The notes beneath the pieces are model-generated. The model did no database searches. It was not told the origin of the DNA and saw only the letters and a list, made by a program, of their open reading frames with translations. Source: Saprospiraceae bacterium (GTDB taxonomy: Bacteria > Bacteroidota > Bacteroidia > Chitinophagales > Saprospiraceae). From it: a stretch of DNA of 64,000 nucleotides. This document shows positions 43,354 through 51,680 of the stretch, piece by piece; positions within the stretch are counted from its first letter, which is position 1; the number at the start of each line of letters is the position of its first letter. The stretch lies in assembly GCA_016787525.1 (NCBI GenBank), contig JAEUUP010000168.1, positions 1-64,000 of the forward strand. The letters are read 5' to 3'. Both the position numbers and the translations under genes were made by a program.

Positions 43354-44100
43354 TTAATAACGTGGCGGTGCATGATTGCCTGTTGTTTGTTCATAACTCG
43401 ACATTGTTGACGGGTCAATACCGGCTTTAAAAAATGATTGAAGGCTGCCTTTCACCAACTCCCCAACTGCTTTTGGTGAAAAATTGTAGAACCGACGCGC
43501 CGATGTCCGCACATAAGCCTCACCCCTCAGTAGAGGCGGACGAAAAATATTGTCGGCATCGGCACCGTATCGAAAGTCCTCGAATAAGATACCTTCTTTG
43601 AAGCCGCCAATTTGGTCGTGCATTTGTTTGGTAACAAAAATGGAACAGCCATGAATAACGGGATTGAACCACCTTGTTATAGGCAAATAAATATTTGAAT
43701 AAAAACTATAAATGGCTCGAAAGACCTTAGAAGGCTCTGCGGCATAGAGTTTTGTGCCTGCAATTGGTAACTTTTTGGCTTCAATTTGCCGTAAGGCTAC
43801 TGCCAAAAACACGTCATTTAGCACCACATCGGCATCTAAAAACAGTAATTGGTCGTATTTTGCCAGTTTTGCGCCTTCGTTGCGTTGTCGAGCAACACCA
43901 CGTTGATTGAACGGAATGAAACGCAAAGAATAAGCGACCGTTTTTTGAGCAGATTTAACCACCCCCTCAGTATCGTCGCTCGAACCTGCATCAACGACCA
44001 AAACTTCGTAGTCGGAAATCCCTTTTTGACGGTTCAGACTTTCTAAAAGTTTGGGCAAATATTGCTCCTCGTTGAGGGTGCAGATGATGATTGAAATCAT
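43354..44100 (-). CDS. Family 2 glycosyltransferase
   Basis: The 248-residue GT-A glycosyltransferase has an N-terminal nucleotide-binding ISIIICTLNEEQYLPKLLESL (shown as ISIIICTLNEEQYL), the first acidic block VDAGSSDDTEG (about 37-47), the DxD metal site LFLDADVV (about 90) and an acidic acceptor region (FEDFRYGADAD). It is cytoplasmic and membrane-associated, with one or two hydrophobic stretches near 130. Such enzymes build lipid-linked sugars or glycolipids. Near two lipid-modifying enzymes it may take part in a glycolipid pathway (inference). Motif copies at 43523 and 43962. Confidence 0.88.
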   Translation of the reverse strand: MISIIICTLNEEQYLPKLLESLNRQKGISDYEVLVVDAGSSDDTEGVVKSAQKTVAYSLRFIPFNQRGVARQRNEGAKLAKYDQLLFLDADVVLNDVFLAVALRQIEAKKLPIAGTKLYAAEPSKVFRAIYSFYSNIYLPITRWFNPVIHGCSIFVTKQMHDQIGGFKEGILFEDFRYGADADNIFRPPLLRGEAYVRTSARRFYNFSPKAVGELVKGSLQSFFKAGIDPSTMSSYEQTTGNHAPPRY

Positions 44101-44118
44101 TATTTTTATTGTTTTGTT

Positions 44119-44217
44119 GACACAAATTTCACGAATTACACGAACGATTTTTAATCAATTTCAAAACATAACAATAAAAATTCAAATTTAATTCGTGTAA
44201 TTTGTGCAATTCGTGTC
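44119..44217 (-). terminator. Long hairpin after the fatty-acid-hydroxylase gene
   Basis: The 26-base arms 44119-44144 and 44192-44217 pair with three mismatches. GACACAAATTTCACGAATTA resembles the hairpin at 24922-24992. Confidence 0.6.
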
Positions 44218-44239
44218 AGTTCTAAATTGTTATCCCCCC

Positions 44240-45097
44240 TCAGTATTTCACTTCCTGTGGCTGCTCTTGAAGTATATCTTCGGGATAAATTAAGGTTTGA
44301 AAAGGCAAAGCAACCGAAGTATGAAACTGCCAATTTTTATCCTCATCGGGATAGGTTTCCAAACCATAAATCAAATCTTTTTCTTCCATTCGGGCGAAAG
44401 TGCCGAACAATCTGTCCCAAATAATCAACACATCAGCGTAATTACTGTCGGTATAAGGGTGACGATAATGGTGATGAATGTGGTGCAAATGAGGTGTATT
44501 AAAGACCAAACCAACGTATTTGTCTATCTTTTCTGGTAACACGAAATTGGAATGACACCAAAAATTGCACGAAATTTGGAAAAACTGCCTGAAAAAATAA
44601 GCCCACAAAGGCGTGCCTGTCAGAAACACCCATAAGGTTGTAAAGCCCAAACGCAAAACCGTTTCGCCCGGATGCTCGCGCACCGTGGTCGTCACATCAA
44701 CAATTGGGTCGGAATGATGCACCAAATGAAACCGCCAAAAAAACGGTACTTTATGCGTCAACCAATGGTAAACCCATTCGCAGAAATCGAGCATCAAAAA
44801 AGAGACTATGAACAATGCCACAGGGTTTTTGATGCCCAAAAGAAATAATAAACCCCAATGATGTGTTTGGTCAAAATTGATGGTTTTTATAAAAAAGATG
44901 CCCACTGCAACTTGAACGAGCGTATCGGGTAAGATATACAGTGCGTTGTTCCACAAATGCGACCAGCGTTTTGGGTTGTTTTTGAAAGCGACAAGCGTTT
45001 CCATTTGCCAAAAAATAAGGACAACTGTGACGGCAAACATAAGTCGTTGCATATCAGTTACTTCTGTAAAAAAAGAGATTAAATCAGACATTTTCAT
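44240..45097 (-). CDS. Fatty-acid hydroxylase / sterol-desaturase family protein
   Basis: The 285-residue membrane di-iron enzyme has four to five helices and the family His boxes: WVYHWLTH, FHLVHHSDP (about 140), and HLHHIHHHYRHP (about 222), plus a late box in the C-terminal part. It would hydroxylate or desaturate a lipid using O2. Its start overlaps the end of the desaturase gene by 14 bases, so the two are coupled. The stop codon TGA is inside a motif copy: ATAC-TGA-GGGGGG on the - strand (44246-44234). Confidence 0.88.
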   Translation of the reverse strand: MKMSDLISFFTEVTDMQRLMFAVTVVLIFWQMETLVAFKNNPKRWSHLWNNALYILPDTLVQVAVGIFFIKTINFDQTHHWGLLFLLGIKNPVALFIVSFLMLDFCEWVYHWLTHKVPFFWRFHLVHHSDPIVDVTTTVREHPGETVLRLGFTTLWVFLTGTPLWAYFFRQFFQISCNFWCHSNFVLPEKIDKYVGLVFNTPHLHHIHHHYRHPYTDSNYADVLIIWDRLFGTFARMEEKDLIYGLETYPDEDKNWQFHTSVALPFQTLIYPEDILQEQPQEVKY

Positions 45098-46277
45098 AAG
45101 ACAAATTTGTTATAGGTTCAGCGTTATTAAAATCAATTTCTTCCTCTGCGTCATCGGCAAATGCCTTTTCTGCAATATTTTTAAGATGTTTTAGATGCGA
45201 AGCACACCCCTCAGTAAAAGAGAAGGATTTGTACCAATCTGACACATTATTGTCTGCCAAAACTTGACGAATCATGCGGGTCATGGCAGGATAGTGCTCA
45301 TGCGAAATTTCAGGAAAAACATGGTGCGCCACATGCAAATTGAAGCCACCAAAAAGGAAATTGGCGAAGGCATTGTCGGGTTCAAAGTCAATTGTGGTTG
45401 TGATTTGATGGTGAATCCATGAGTCAGAAATCAAATCATGGTTAGCACCCGAATCCACATAGTCGAGTTCCTGAACATGGTGAGAAATGAAAAACGTGAA
45501 GGCAACGAAAACGGAAACCGACATGTGAACCATAGCCCATGCCGCTACAACTTGTAAAAAGTCCAGCGAACCAAACGCCATCGGCAAGCCAAAAGTGAGT
45601 CCGAAATACAACACTTTGAAAGATAACATCTTCACCCATTCGATTACAGGGATGCGCTCGAAGTGCAAATTAGCATGGTCTTTTTGTAGGAAAAACTTAA
45701 AATCTTGAACAAAAAGCAAGTGAAAAGACGTAAAAGCATAGAGAAACGGCGCGTAAATGTGTTGGTAACGATGGTACCAACGGGCTATTTCTGTATTGGG
45801 TTCAAACAAAATGAGATTGGTTATTTCCAAATCTGTATCGTGTTTTTTGACATTTGGTAGGACGTGGTGTGAATAGTTGTGCCGCATTTGCCACACATAA
45901 CCACTCAAACCTTGAAGGGCAAAAATGGTCTGAAAGATGAAATCATCTGTCCGTTTAACGCCTGTTACAGCATGATGTGCCGCATCGTGACCTAAGTTGA
46001 TAGACAGAATCAAGGAGGCAAAACCCAATACAAAATAAACAGCCAATGCACCACCAAAAGTTTCTAATTGTGTCAAAGACCAATGACTGCCCATAATCAA
46101 GGCGACTAAAACAGCGGCTTTGTAAGCCATAAAAGCGGTGGCATGTTTGGGCAATTTGTTTACTGTAAAATATTTTTCAGCACCTTGACGGATTTGTTTG
46201 TAAATCAGATTCGGGGTGTCTGCGCTCGCATAGCGAATTTTTTTGCTTTCAAAAGAGGGCGGATTTTGATGACTCAT
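45084..46277 (-). CDS. Fatty-acid desaturase (front-end type)
   Basis: The 397-residue integral-membrane desaturase has three His boxes: GHDAAHH (about 114), HNYSHH (about 153) and HVAHHVFP (about 334). The spacing and the final HxxHH fit acyl-lipid front-end desaturases. It introduces double bases in membrane acyl chains, needing electrons from an unidentified donor since no cytochrome b5 domain is fused here. It is the first gene of the lipid block. A 249-base gap upstream separates it from the next gene and contains nothing else I can identify. One motif copy is at 45207-45217. Confidence 0.9.
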   Translation of the reverse strand: MSHQNPPSFESKKIRYASADTPNLIYKQIRQGAEKYFTVNKLPKHATAFMAYKAAVLVALIMGSHWSLTQLETFGGALAVYFVLGFASLILSINLGHDAAHHAVTGVKRTDDFIFQTIFALQGLSGYVWQMRHNYSHHVLPNVKKHDTDLEITNLILFEPNTEIARWYHRYQHIYAPFLYAFTSFHLLFVQDFKFFLQKDHANLHFERIPVIEWVKMLSFKVLYFGLTFGLPMAFGSLDFLQVVAAWAMVHMSVSVFVAFTFFISHHVQELDYVDSGANHDLISDSWIHHQITTTIDFEPDNAFANFLFGGFNLHVAHHVFPEISHEHYPAMTRMIRQVLADNNVSDWYKSFSFTEGCASHLKHLKNIAEKAFADDAEEEIDFNNAEPITNLSYENV

Positions 46278-46526
46278 TGTTTTATGTTTTAAAAAATAAA
46301 GAAAATTTGATGACTGAAAAGACAGTTACTTACATGATGAACAGCTTGTCAAAAGCCGTCATTTTCCTTGTATTTTAAGGCAAAATTGTATTGAAATAGC
46401 GATTAAAAAAGTAATTTAACCCTCAAACGGGCAAAATACGGGTCAAACGGGCAAGTGTAACGCATACTTAACAATTGAACAACTTGCGAAAAGTGTCTGT
46501 CTTTCTGCAAGTTGTTTTTGATACAT

Positions 46527-47204
46527 TTACTGTGTTAAAGCAGCTTTTTTTCGACCCAATTTATAGTCGAACAAACCCAATTTTAATCCTGCACTCATTG
46601 AAAATCCTTGCATGGTGTTCGCTGGTAATAAGGCTGTTTGGTTATCTGTTAAGACGGACAAACGGTAATTTGCACCGACATAAATTTTAGCGTAGCGCAA
46701 AAGATTCGCTTCTAAATGGATGCCTGGCTGAACGACGAGGAAGCCATTGCCATTGTGGTTACCCTTGTCATGACCGAGCGTATCATTCCAATCATACCCT
46801 TTTTCGGCACGAACAGAATCTGCGGAAGCCTCGCCGCCGCCAATCATCAGCGGAAATGAGACGTGGATAAGCGCATCAGGTTTGGGTGTAAATTCAATTT
46901 TACCACCCATAATCATTGACTGAACTGCCAAAGGTGCTACGGCTTTTGGCACAAAGGCATCGTCTAAACTCCTTTGTCCTGTCACACCGATTGCCCATTT
47001 TTTGTTCAAAACCACCATTGCAGAAGCACCGCCAAAACTGGTCATATCGCCACGCAGTTGTCCATAACTGAACTCAGGCGCGACATAAAGCCCAATGGTT
47101 TGAGGTTTAATCAATTTAATGAGTGTGTGGGTCGTGTCTTGTGCAGCCCCATTAAAAATCATAGCAAAACAAGCTATGGTCATTGAAAAGAAAACTTTTT
47201 TCAT
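46527..47204 (-). CDS. Outer-membrane beta-barrel protein, unknown function
   Basis: The 225-residue protein has a signal peptide (VFFSMTIACFAMIFNGAAQ) and eight or so beta-strands with the typical alternation (IGLYVAPEFSYGQ, WAIGVTGQRS, IYVGANYRLSV, SAGLKLGLFDYKLG). No known family was recognised; it resembles the generic beta-barrel proteins of Bacteroidota. A CCCTACG-N15-TTGTATA element lies about 70 bases upstream, which puts it in the proposed regulon of the sigma at 38.2 kb. Confidence 0.75.
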   Translation of the reverse strand: MKKVFFSMTIACFAMIFNGAAQDTTHTLIKLIKPQTIGLYVAPEFSYGQLRGDMTSFGGASAMVVLNKKWAIGVTGQRSLDDAFVPKAVAPLAVQSMIMGGKIEFTPKPDALIHVSFPLMIGGGEASADSVRAEKGYDWNDTLGHDKGNHNGNGFLVVQPGIHLEANLLRYAKIYVGANYRLSVLTDNQTALLPANTMQGFSMSAGLKLGLFDYKLGRKKAALTQ

Positions 47205-47272
47205 CTCTGAATACGTCGTTAAATAATTGAATACGTGTTAATTGTTGTGCGGCTTAGTGTGTATTGAAAGGT

Positions 47273-47301
47273 TATACAAGGCACTATTTGAAAACGTAGG
47301 G
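47273..47301 (-). promoter_or_regulatory. Putative ECF-sigma promoter of the beta-barrel gene
   Basis: CCCTACG (47301-47295), 15 bases, TTGTATA (47279-47273) on the - strand. Confidence 0.6.
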
Positions 47302-47517
47302 TGAGCGGGATAAAAAAAATGAAGGGAAAGGAATTGTGACGAAAGAGTGACAAAGGCATATCATTAGTTATTGTTTTCTATTAATTGGACTAAACTTTTT
47401 TCAGGGTAATACACCCCTCATTAAAATACAAACAATTACAAAAATCTTGAACCCCTTCGCATCTTCCGATATAAGTTGTCAATAGTTCTATATAACTCTG
47501 CATGGTAAACGTCAACA

Positions 47518-47590
47518 TCTACGTAAAAAATCTGCGAAAACGTACACGTTTACGTAAAAATAGACGGTTTACTCAGACGTTTACGTAAAC
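47518..47590. promoter_or_regulatory. TTTACGTAAA repeat cluster upstream of the 47.66 kb gene
   Basis: Copies of TACGTAAA occur at 47518-47527, 47548-47559 (GTTTACGTAAAA) and 47579-47590 (perfect palindrome GTTTACGTAAAC), spaced about 30 bases. They look like operator or replication-protein sites about 70 bases before the + strand gene at 47659. The rest of the 47205-47658 gap holds the - strand promoter above and a degenerate motif copy near 47414. Confidence 0.5.
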
Positions 47591-47658
47591 CCATCATCAT
47601 TTAATAGGATGAAACATTAAGAAGTCTTTCTCGTAGAAATGCCGAAAAAGACAACAGT

Positions 47659-48153
47659 ATGGCAAACATTACAGATAAAGATGAACCAGTGGAAGAGACT
47701 CATTCCGATAAGCGAAACCTTATCGCTTGGATAATACTTTGTGTCCTAATCGCTTTGGGAATACTCTCTGGAGTATATCATCGGTGGGTCAAGAAAAATA
47801 CCAAAGTTTACAAAGGCGTTCTCATCGAAAAATATGGTGTCCACAAAAAAACTTTCGCCAAATGGATGCGCTGGATTTACTTCCAAGATGAAAATAAATT
47901 CCAAGAATATACTAAAAAAAAGAAGCTCTCACAATTTGAAATTGAGGAAATCATTAACTTTTTTGGTGAGCCTACGCCAACAATGTCCATTTTGACAAAG
48001 GGTAAAATCATAGGAGACCGAGATGGCACTTATGAAACACTCCGAAGCACGGTTCTACATTTCTCCGATAAAATAGGGCTGTCCATTGAGGCTTATGACG
48101 CTATTGATGTTTTCCCTCCCCTCATTGCCCAACGTATTTTGAAACATTATTAG
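47659..48153 (+). CDS. Single-pass membrane protein, unknown function
   Basis: The 164-residue protein has a short acidic N-terminus (DKDEPVEETHSDKRN), one membrane helix (LIAWIILCVLIALGILSGVYH, shown as IILCVLIALGILSG) and a basic cytoplasmic or exposed domain. The domain contains GVHKKTFAKWMRWIYF and KKLSQFEIEEIINFFGEP, which have a helix-turn-helix flavour. No family was recognised. It is the first + strand gene of the maintenance region and stands alone after a cluster of TTTACGTAAA repeats. Confidence 0.6.
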   Translation: MANITDKDEPVEETHSDKRNLIAWIILCVLIALGILSGVYHRWVKKNTKVYKGVLIEKYGVHKKTFAKWMRWIYFQDENKFQEYTKKKKLSQFEIEEIINFFGEPTPTMSILTKGKIIGDRDGTYETLRSTVLHFSDKIGLSIEAYDAIDVFPPLIAQRILKHY

Positions 48154-48204
48154 GTGGACTAAAACCGTCTGGGGTGCGTATTCTGACCCACTAAAACGCT
48201 ATTG

Positions 48205-48212
48205 TATCTTTG
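48205..48212 (+). promoter_or_regulatory. Bacteroidota-type -7 box before the RHH/coiled-coil gene
   Basis: TATCTTTG followed by CA matches TAnnTTTG. It lies about 73 bases before the ATG at 48285. Confidence 0.55.
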
Positions 48213-48284
48213 CACTGTGTTTGTCAATTGTCTTGATAAACAGGGTAAATATTTTTTTTAAAAATTAAAAAACACATCTTACAG

Positions 48285-48878
48285 ATGGACACAAAAAACA
48301 AGATAGTTGTCTCTTGCCGTCTCGACGAGCAACTTAAAAACGACATTCAGACGGAAGCTCTTGAAAAAGGATTGACTCCCTCAAGTTACATTGAAGCCAT
48401 CATCCGACAACGAGCATTAAACAAAGAAGCGGATAACATGATTCAAGAATACCGCAAACGGGCTTTAGAAACCGAAACCGACAATGAGCGACTTCGAGCA
48501 GAAATCACCGCTTTATCGAATGGAAACGAAAATATCAACGCCAACTTGACGCAACAATGTGCCGATTTATCGCTCTACAATAAGCGACTAAGAAACAAGG
48601 TTATTGAGCTTGAAACATCTTGCAAACAATTGATGCAGGATAAAAACACCGCCACCCAAACCCGCCCGTATTGGATTAGTGAGACAATACATCAACGTAT
48701 TATCATGGCTGTAAAGCAACTCAAAACAATAAAACCCAAATATTCGGAAGAACAGTTATTACTGTTAGCAACAGAAGTAACGCTTAAAAACGAGCGCGCT
48801 TTTTTTCAAATGTATAAAATCAGCGATTTTTTAGAATCCAATTCAAAATTTTTCACCTTCAAATCTCAAACGATATGA
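48285..48878 (+). CDS. Ribbon-helix-helix protein with coiled coil, plasmid-associated
   Basis: The 197-residue protein has an N-terminal ribbon-helix-helix (KIVVSCRLDEQLKNDIQTEA, GLTPSSYIEAIIRQRA, residues 5-45). A long coiled coil follows (residues about 50-125, ETETDNERLRAEITALS, LSLYNKRLRNKVIELE-type heptads), then a C-terminal helical part (TIKPKYSEEQLLLLATEV). The DNA-binding fold suggests a regulator, a mobilisation accessory protein or a DNA-organising protein. No relaxase is seen nearby. It overlaps the next small gene through ATGA. Confidence 0.65.
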   Translation: MDTKNKIVVSCRLDEQLKNDIQTEALEKGLTPSSYIEAIIRQRALNKEADNMIQEYRKRALETETDNERLRAEITALSNGNENINANLTQQCADLSLYNKRLRNKVIELETSCKQLMQDKNTATQTRPYWISETIHQRIIMAVKQLKTIKPKYSEEQLLLLATEVTLKNERAFFQMYKISDFLESNSKFFTFKSQTI

Positions 48879-49006
48879 GACCTATTATTTGGCAAGTAGT
48901 TGGCGTGTTTGTTATTGCACTTATTGTGTATATTCTATATCAATATGCAGAAATCAAGGCTTTAGAGGCAGAAAACAACAAAATGCGCCTTGCTAAAAAG
49001 CTGTAA
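48875..49006 (+). CDS. 43-residue membrane peptide
   Basis: A short gene beginning in the ATGA overlap with the preceding stop. One hydrophobic helix (VVGVFVIALIVYILYQY) is followed by a charged amphipathic tail (AEIKALEAENNKMRLAKKL) that looks like a short coiled coil. The overlap and a terminator 50 bases on support a real, translationally coupled gene. The tail could pair with the coiled coil of the upstream protein and hold it at the membrane (inference). Confidence 0.6.
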   Translation: MRPIIWQVVGVFVIALIVYILYQYAEIKALEAENNKMRLAKKL

Positions 49007-49055
49007 AAAGCATCGCAAAAACCTTTGTACTGTAACTACAACATACATCAAAATT

Positions 49056-49095
49056 AAAAGCCTTACATCTAAACTAAGATGGATGTAGGGCTTTT
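49056..49095. terminator. Terminator between convergent genes
   Basis: AAAAGCCTTACATC pairs with GATGTAGGGCTTTT with one mismatch. It serves the + strand pair and possibly the - strand gene ending at 49147. Confidence 0.75.
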
Positions 49096-49146
49096 ATTAG
49101 TTGCTTAAAACACACTTTAAGCGATTATAGTGCGCTTTAATCTGGT

Positions 49147-49983
49147 CTAATCTTTTTTGTCATCGGGAGGCAGTTCGTCAGGTTTGTCGCCACCTTTCAC
49201 GCCCAAATAGTTTTGACTCGATACAACTTTAATATTCTTCTCCTTTTCAAGCCTCTCAATCGCATTGCCCGCAAACCGACCGCCTTGTATTGCAGCATCT
49301 TGATTTGCCATAAATCCTTGCGTATTGTCTGTAATGGCAATTTGTCGGGTTACTTCTTCGCCCAATGCTGAAAAGAGTAATTCTAATGTGGTCATGTGGT
49401 CACGCAAGTTTTGCTTTTCTAAACCTTTCAATTTACCGTGTTCGCTTGGTGTCAATCCAAATGTTTCTTTGGCAATTTGAGCCGTTAAAATTGAATATTC
49501 ACTACTCTCTTTAACTCCTCGTTTCTGCCATTCTTCTGTTAATTCTTTTCGTACCGTTATACTCTTTTCTCTATAACCAATCCAATCATCAGGATAACCT
49601 TTGGCTTTATAAATTTCCCTTGCACGGTCAAATGATAGTTCGGGGTCTTCGGCTTCGTCAATGGCTCGTTTGCCTTGCTCGGCTAACCATAATTTTAGCG
49701 GTTCTGCTTTGGGCGACGGTATGGACATGATAATCCTAAATACCCCCTCAGTATTGGCGCAATCCGATGGATAATTTTTACCATCTTGACCTTTCAATTT
49801 CAGCTTTACACAGATTGTGGAAACCTGCGGTTCTCGCTTTTTGAGCATATTCCAATAATTAGACGGTTTCGCGCTATCTGTTAAAACCTCGATAACATTT
49901 ACAACAGAAAAATACCATTGTTCATCGTGCCAAACCTTCCTAATTTCTTTACCCTCAAAGGGAATCAGTTCATTGTCCTTCAT
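49147..49983 (-). CDS. BRO-N / DinD-like protein
   Basis: The 278-residue protein has an N-terminal BRO-N-like domain (IPFEGKEIRKVWHDEQWYFSVVNVIEVL, shown as KEIRKVWHDEQWYFSVVNV, then WNMLKKREPQV). A middle part is like DinD (AEQGKRAIDEAEDPELSFDR, shown as GKRAIDEAEDPELSFDRA, and GYREKSITVRKELTEEW). The C-terminal tail is charged. BRO-N proteins occur in phages, plasmids and DNA-damage loci and bind nucleic acid. Here it follows the rep gene on the same strand after a 204-base gap that contains nothing recognisable. The motif at 49743 encodes NTEGV inside the domain. Confidence 0.8.
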   Translation of the reverse strand: MKDNELIPFEGKEIRKVWHDEQWYFSVVNVIEVLTDSAKPSNYWNMLKKREPQVSTICVKLKLKGQDGKNYPSDCANTEGVFRIIMSIPSPKAEPLKLWLAEQGKRAIDEAEDPELSFDRAREIYKAKGYPDDWIGYREKSITVRKELTEEWQKRGVKESSEYSILTAQIAKETFGLTPSEHGKLKGLEKQNLRDHMTTLELLFSALGEEVTRQIAITDNTQGFMANQDAAIQGGRFAGNAIERLEKEKNIKVVSSQNYLGVKGGDKPDELPPDDKKD

Positions 49984-50187
49984 CTTGGATTAATTTTAAA
50001 ATTCATCTATGGATTGGAAGTAAAAACGTTAATACGTTTTATCACGTTTTCATTTTTAGTAACAAGTAATTTCGATTCATTTATGAAAAAACATCTATAC
50101 ATTGTCCAATATATCCGCTAATCTCTGTCCTTTTTTAACAGAATAGATACCTGATTATTCATATTTATTCAAAGTATCCTATGACGA

Positions 50188-51525
50188 TTACAATCCAAAC
50201 AATTGCGGTTTCTCTTCCTTTGCCACATTCAAAAAGGTCGCTTTCAACAAAGGGTGTTTCAAATTTTCCTCAAAAGTTATATCCGTTTTATAATAACTTG
50301 CGAACATACCAGAACGTACTTTGTCTATCAAAGTCTGAATAAAACTTGAATCTTCCTCAATTAATTGAGTAAATATCTTTATTTCTTGTTCATAAAGAGC
50401 TTGTTTTTGGTCTTTTACTTGTTTTTCTGTTGCCGCCTCTACCCTCTTCACTTCCGCAAGTTTTGCTTTTTGTTCTCCTTCGATTTGCTTTTTTTTCTGT
50501 TTGGGGTCGCTGTATTTCCCTCTTAATGCTTCGACAAAAAAACCCGCAGCATTGTCAACCTTTCGGGCTTGTATCGCTTTTTGGGTCACTTCAATAGCTT
50601 GACGTATCTCCCCCTCAGTATGGGTTTCAACCAAACCCATAAATACCTTTAAACTGACACCAAACTGTTTAACAGCAATAGGTGTCAATTCCAGCACTAA
50701 GTTTTCTTCATCTTTATCACTTCCTTTTGGTTTAAGGGTAATCGGCTCAATTCCTTTTTTTAGTGTGGGTTCTTTTGTGGCAAGTTTGTTATTATTGATA
50801 TGAAAAACAAGCGTTTTAACCTTTTTCCCTTCTTTCAACTCTTCATAAGTAAAGCTGATGTCCGTTTTACCTGAAAGTCTTCTTTGTGCTTCATCGAGAA
50901 CACGCATTTTGAATCCTGCATACTGAACGTATTTTTCAGAAACACCCAATATTTCTTTCAACTCCTCTAAATCAAATTCAATTTTGTATTGATTCTTACC
51001 GATATGAGATTTGAAAATTTGGTACAATCTGATACTTGATGCCGTCTTCAATTGCTTGAAAATCTGCATATCTAACTTCGTAAAGTCCCTGTGTAATTGT
51101 AAAAGAAAAGGTTTGAGTTCAGGCAAAAACGTCAATGTGACATACATATTTCCGTCTTGTTTGGGTTCAAGTAAACGCCTTACACTCGTCACGATATGGG
51201 TTTCAATGATTTCTTTCCTACCCTGTTCATCTACCGCACCAATAATAATTTTCCTGTCAAGCAACCTCTTAGCGGCATCCATGATGTAATTATAGACCTG
51301 TCCGCCAAGGGGTAATTCCATAAAATCTATAACTTCCTTGATGTAGATTTTGTAAGGTTTGAAATCCACGTCTTCGGGCGCAATCATCGAACACATCTTC
51401 GTAATCAGGAAACTCTCCCAAAAGGTCAACGACTCCTTGTACCGCGCTTCGATAAATCGGTTAGATTGAACAGCTATATGATTTGAATTAATGAGGGTTG
51501 GCTTTTCCCCTTCTTTCTTTTTCAT
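50188..51525 (-). CDS. Plasmid replication initiator (RepB/Rep_3 type)
   Basis: The sequence is open upstream to 51654, but Met at 51525 (MKKKEGEKPTLINSNHIAVQ) is the likely start, giving 446 residues; the extra 43 residues are hydrophobic and encoded across an iteron. Two winged-helix domains of the initiator superfamily follow: FIEARYKESLTFWESFLITKM in part, then MQIFKQLKTASSIRLYQIFKSH and IEFDLEELKEILGVSEKY. The C-terminal part is Lys/Gln-rich and coiled (KKKQIEGEQKAKLAEVKR). Such proteins bind iterons and open the origin. One iteron copy (51528-51543) overlaps the start region, which suggests autorepression. The motif at 50610 is inside the gene. Confidence 0.88.
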   Translation of the reverse strand: MKKKEGEKPTLINSNHIAVQSNRFIEARYKESLTFWESFLITKMCSMIAPEDVDFKPYKIYIKEVIDFMELPLGGQVYNYIMDAAKRLLDRKIIIGAVDEQGRKEIIETHIVTSVRRLLEPKQDGNMYVTLTFLPELKPFLLQLHRDFTKLDMQIFKQLKTASSIRLYQIFKSHIGKNQYKIEFDLEELKEILGVSEKYVQYAGFKMRVLDEAQRRLSGKTDISFTYEELKEGKKVKTLVFHINNNKLATKEPTLKKGIEPITLKPKGSDKDEENLVLELTPIAVKQFGVSLKVFMGLVETHTEGEIRQAIEVTQKAIQARKVDNAAGFFVEALRGKYSDPKQKKKQIEGEQKAKLAEVKRVEAATEKQVKDQKQALYEQEIKIFTQLIEEDSSFIQTLIDKVRSGMFASYYKTDITFEENLKHPLLKATFLNVAKEEKPQLFGL

Positions 51526-51527
51526 GT

Positions 51528-51543
51528 TGTACATTTTGTAATA
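51528..51543. promoter_or_regulatory. Isolated iteron at the rep start, possible operator
   Basis: TGTACATTTTGTAATA, identical to the iterons 140 bases upstream, lies immediately before the preferred rep ATG. Binding here by Rep would block its own expression. Confidence 0.55.
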
Positions 51544-51680
51544 ATAAAATCGTAAAACAATTACAACACAAATGTAATAGTTGTTTTTTAAACTCAACTC
51601 ATAAAAGATAAGGTATTTTTTAGGCAAAAAGCAGGTAAAATGACTCAAAAACAATGTTTTTTCATTCTACACTAATAATT

